Shown in pieces: positions 59,790 to 64,000 of a DNA stretch of 64,000 bases. The DNA is from Viscum album. Its lineage: Eukaryota > Streptophyta > Magnoliopsida > Santalales > Viscaceae. The stretch spans positions 1,054,001-1,118,000 of the forward strand of contig CAUJRU010000140.1 of assembly GCA_963277665.1 (NCBI GenBank). Reading direction: 5' to 3'. Made by a program: the position numbers and the translations under genes. Every line of letters starts with the position of its first letter. The stretch's first letter is position 1. Below the pieces are notes generated by a model. It made no database searches. It was given only the letters and a program-made list of their open reading frames with translations, and was not told where the DNA came from.

Positions 59790-62700
59790 GAGATAAAAAA
59801 TATTAATCATATAATAACAAATGAAATGAAATGAGTTTCTCAAAAATTATATAAATTCAATATTTTTGGAGAAGATATAGTTTCCATAACCATTTCACCA
59901 TTCCATTGTTACATTACCTATGAAAATAATCAGGTTTCATAAGCATGTCCTCATGATATAACTTGTGGAATAAAAATCCATTTATTAAAAAAAATGTCAT
60001 CATTAAAATAAAAAGTTCATAGAATTATTAATAATGGTTTCATTTGATTATATCCCTTTTAATTCATTTTAAACACCAGTTGATATCATGTTATATGTAA
60101 AAATATCAATAAAAAACTTTCTTGATGAAAATAACTCTTCTGGATTTTTTTCAAAATACTCATAATAAATTTTAGAAATGAATTTCATTTAAAATAACCA
60201 TATAAAATTACATAACAATATTCATGTAAATTGTTTCTCATTATGGTGTAAAATTCATTCCATGACGTATATGTTTAAATAATAATTTCGTTCCCATTTT
60301 CAAATAATATACAAACGATCATTATTTAAAAAATTAATTACTCAATTTAAAAATTTTGAATGTAAACAATGTGAAAAAAATTATTTAATAAATCATTTGT
60401 ATAGGGTGAATTTTGTTTGAAAACAATTTAAAAAACAAGGTTTTGGATTTAAAATGAGGATCTGATCGAAGAGGGAAGTAAAGAATATTTTTCATAGAAA
60501 CATTCACTTAAACTATTTCGTTCATAAAGGGAGGAAAATGATGGGAATACATTTATTATCATGGAAGAACCAAAGGATAATATAATTCATGTGGTTATTG
60601 ATATATCAATAATAATATTATATCATCCGAAATAAAATAAAAAACTATCCAAAAAATGTTGTGGTTGTATCATAACTTCTCTATAAACAAGTTAATATAG
60701 AATTATAATCCCCATGAAAGAATAAAATAAATTATATCTAAAATAACATGAAAATAAATAAATTCCTAATATTACATGTCAAAGGGGATGTATATAAAAA
60801 TAATAATCAAATAAAGGGGAATAACATAATATATGTTTCATGGATGTAAAATTGAGATAAGCACCTGTTACAATTTAGGAACTTTTTAAACAATAATCCC
60901 AATGAAATATAGATCCTAAAATGAGTTTTCAAATCCCCATAATTTTAAGGATAAATGTAATTAAATTAATTTTCCGGAAATATATATATCACATAAAAAA
61001 TGTGGTGATTATGGTAAGTGTCTCACAGAAAGTATAAGTGAGACGAAAATCCCTTACCTTAAGTCACGACTTATATAATATATGTTAAAACCTCATATAT
61101 AATAAATATAAGTTTTTTATAACACTATTAAATATTCTTACATATTCATGTTATACCATATATTATTTACTTATGACTATTTTAATATAAATTCAATGTT
61201 AATGTTATATTTCACGCAATAATTTATTTTTTATGCATTTTTTTCAATTTATCTTAATAATAAACTGATTAGTGTTACATCATCATAAAAAATTAAATTA
61301 TAAAAATATCGTATATATTCATTATATATGGAATTTATTGAAAAATATATAATGCTTAGCGATAAAAAATTAAATACAACATTTTTGTGGATGGTATGTA
61401 GTACGCACACATGAATCTTGTTTTAATTGTATTGAAGGATAAAATTAAATAAGTTTATGGAATACCTTATTGTTAAGGAATCATTTTCAAGTAATATATA
61501 TATAATATTTTCTATAAACACATCTTTATTAACATCCATTTAAATCATGAATGAATCTCATCATTTCCTTAGGCGACATTTGACATTACACATGATCCAT
61601 ATTATCATAATCCCATGGGATAGAAAGAATAAATTTTTATATTATATAATAATATCTTAAATATCATATATATACATTTAATGAATATATTTATCAATAC
61701 ATGTGTTGTGTTGATGTAAAATGAATAACATTTGTTCCTTAGGGAATAGTCTTCCGTACACATGAATGATGACTTCATATCCCATTTGATTAAACATGAG
61801 ATGTTTATAGCCAAAAAGAAAACATAACGACATCTTATTATATTTCATATATTTAGTTTATTATATATTCATGTTCTAGTTATAATTGAAGGTGGTGGGG
61901 TAAGAAATAAAATTAACTGATCTCTTTGGGATGTCATCACTTTTTCATACATATTATTTTGGTTTTCAAAAAATGGATTATTTGGGTGGATTTACGTCCT
62001 AAATAAGTATTCATGGATTTTAGGATGGAATTAATGATGTAATTTGGGTAGGTCTAGTCTGAAACAAAGTGTTTTGGATTTGTGAATTGAGGAGTAGAAG
62101 GGGTGGTCTAATATAAGTGACTTGAGTAGAACCCATGTATTTTATGAAAAAACCATTATAAATAGGTATTTTTCTTTCAGAAAATCTCTAAATTTTTATA
62201 ATTATATAAAAAATATGATATAGGGTCAAATATATTGATGAAATGGATGTTGAAAATGATTTGGGTTATTTTTTATTAAATCCTAGATGATAATAGGGGA
62301 ATAAGAAAGACCCAATGGAATCAATGTATATTCTTAATGTCCAAACTGTGTACATAACGTTTCCATTGGAATATCCCCCATCTTGACCATAAATTGAAGA
62401 TATCTAGAATGAAGTACAATATTGGAAAAGTGTTGAGCTCCACCCAATTGATGAAATTGTTTATCAATTTAATGTCAAGGATACTTATTCTAGATGGTGA
62501 TATTTCTCGTCTCTTGACAATCAATGCATTGTCGCATCATTAAACCATTATTAATAAAAAATATTAGGTTAAACCAATGGTTATTCACTTGGACAATTGA
62601 ATCCATTTTCATGGTTCTCTTGGATTTTAATTTAATATTCCAAAAACTCAATCAGGTCGATATTTTAGTGATCCATTGAATTTTTTTTGGAACTAGTTAT

Positions 62701-64000
62701 GAGTGCTATTTAGAAATCAACTTCAAATTTTGGTGGTTATATAGAAAACACATCTATAAAGATATAAAAAATCCCCAACAAAATAAGAGTATGATCATGA
62801 TTTTATTCACCTAGAACATCTAAGACAATCAACCAACATCAATATGAAGCAAAACCATATTAAATGGATGTGATTTCCATCCAAACATTATATTTATCAT
62901 CGCACTAGTATATGATTTTAGGATGGGATTCCATTTCAAATTTGTCATCCCCTCCATAGAAATAGAAGTGGGCATATATATAATAATTCAATCAATGCCA
63001 AGGTTAACATAAAATTCAAACAGATAATGAATTAAATGATTTTTAGGATTATAATAACAAAAAAATTCAACCTAGTAAGAATAATTGACATGAGGTGTGA
63101 TCACGATACCTTTAGGGGTTTTAAATACCAATTCTACATCTAATTATTTGGTTCGTACCATGGTACACTTATAAAATTCACCTAATATGATAGAATTGGA
63201 AGATTGAATGTTGAATAATACATTATAAATTCTAGAGTTGAAGGTACGTGTACCCTTCAACACATTGTTATCTAACCCCTCATCAGAAATAGTGATTTCT
63301 GGAGATTTCCCTTTTCCACTTTTTTAAAAGGCTTATATTATCAATTATCATCCTTAAATTTTCGATTTTGGCATTAGTTAGTATAATGACCATATATAAT
63401 TTATTTGAGACACTATAGTGTATCTGGTTCATTCAATAGATCATTCTCAATAAAGAACCATGCTTATCATATATTAACATTATATCATTTTTGTGTTATA
63501 TTTCATATATCAAAAGAAACATTCCCAAAGTCCTCGATAGTTAATTTTATTTAGATACATCAAACTCGAACAACTAGTTTGGTTAAATATATTAACTCTT
63601 TCACACATAGAATATCAGCATTACTATTACCACCAAGAAAATTATTATAAATGGGGAAAAGAATGATATGAAAAGGTTGAGATAAGATTCCCAATATGGG
63701 TAAAAAAGAATATATCAATCATATGATAATTATAAATTATATTTTCCTAAACAAATATTATAAAATAATACCCCAAACCAAAATAATCATGATATCATGT
63801 TGTTTATGAATAAATTAAGATAATAAACATTCAAAGAGAATAATCCATGAGATAATAATATAATATATGGAATTTAGGAATAAAAATAAGTATTAAAAAT
63901 AATTTCCATATTAATCTGAAACATTTCCAAAACCATAATTGTGTAAAAATTCAATTACTGAACTAAGGTAACTCCCTATTACAACCCTACATTACATAAC
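59790..64000. other. AT-rich stretch, no gene recognised
   Basis: Decayed DNA to the end of the window. From about 62,560 the plus strand has more C than G, hinting at a minus-oriented old element. Frames at 61,605-61,814 and 62,321-62,524 (minus) show no domain, and no LTR partner was found. Confidence 0.45.

Overview
This is nuclear DNA from a seed plant, probably an angiosperm with a large, repeat-filled genome. I see no host gene, no tRNA or rRNA gene, no CRISPR array and no bacterial-type feature. Nearly everything recognisable is LTR-retrotransposon sequence. Three gypsy elements are Del/Tekay-like in their pol and C-terminal signatures, and three show a primer-binding site matching initiator tRNA-Met. 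Except for one GC-rich block (42.5-52.55 kb), the DNA is AT-rich, CpG-poor and so decayed that domains are readable only as interrupted frames. Assignments come from motifs read by eye, not from a database search.

Layout. 0.2-1.6 kb: 3' part of a decayed Ty1/copia pol (+). 2.6-4.1 kb: a possible second copia gag/protease. About 5.2-27.2 kb: gypsy element E1 (+), with long LTRs and a gag-PR-RT-RNaseH-INT order. Its 3' LTR is split by a complete gypsy element, E2 (-, about 14,272-24,550), which has two 2.6-kb LTRs, PBS, PPT and all pol domains. 27-42 kb: AT-rich sequence with a copia RT fragment (about 32.8-33.4 kb) and a copia integrase fragment (about 37.4-37.7 kb). 42,498-52,553: E3 (-), a much younger, GC-rich gypsy derivative with 3.9-kb LTRs and only 2.5 kb of interior. 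Its gag and pol are cut down and fused (an RT/RNaseH start joined to an integrase C-terminus, and two divergent gag starts). It is therefore a non-autonomous LARD-like element. 54.05-59.79 kb: E4 (+), two diverged 2.8-kb LTR-like units about 155 bp apart, each with a TATA box, a short downstream frame and a conserved splice-donor-like site. 59.8-64 kb: AT-rich, nothing assignable.

How it fits together. Relative order follows from nesting and decay: E1 is older than E2, and E3 is far younger than its surroundings. No coding region here looks intact, so no element in the window can be autonomous. E3 could only have moved using proteins from a related full-length element. I found no convincing new biological system. 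The most notable items are the internal architecture of E3, the paired E4 units with their conserved leader, and a hand-counted shortage of GpC as well as CpG in the decayed DNA.
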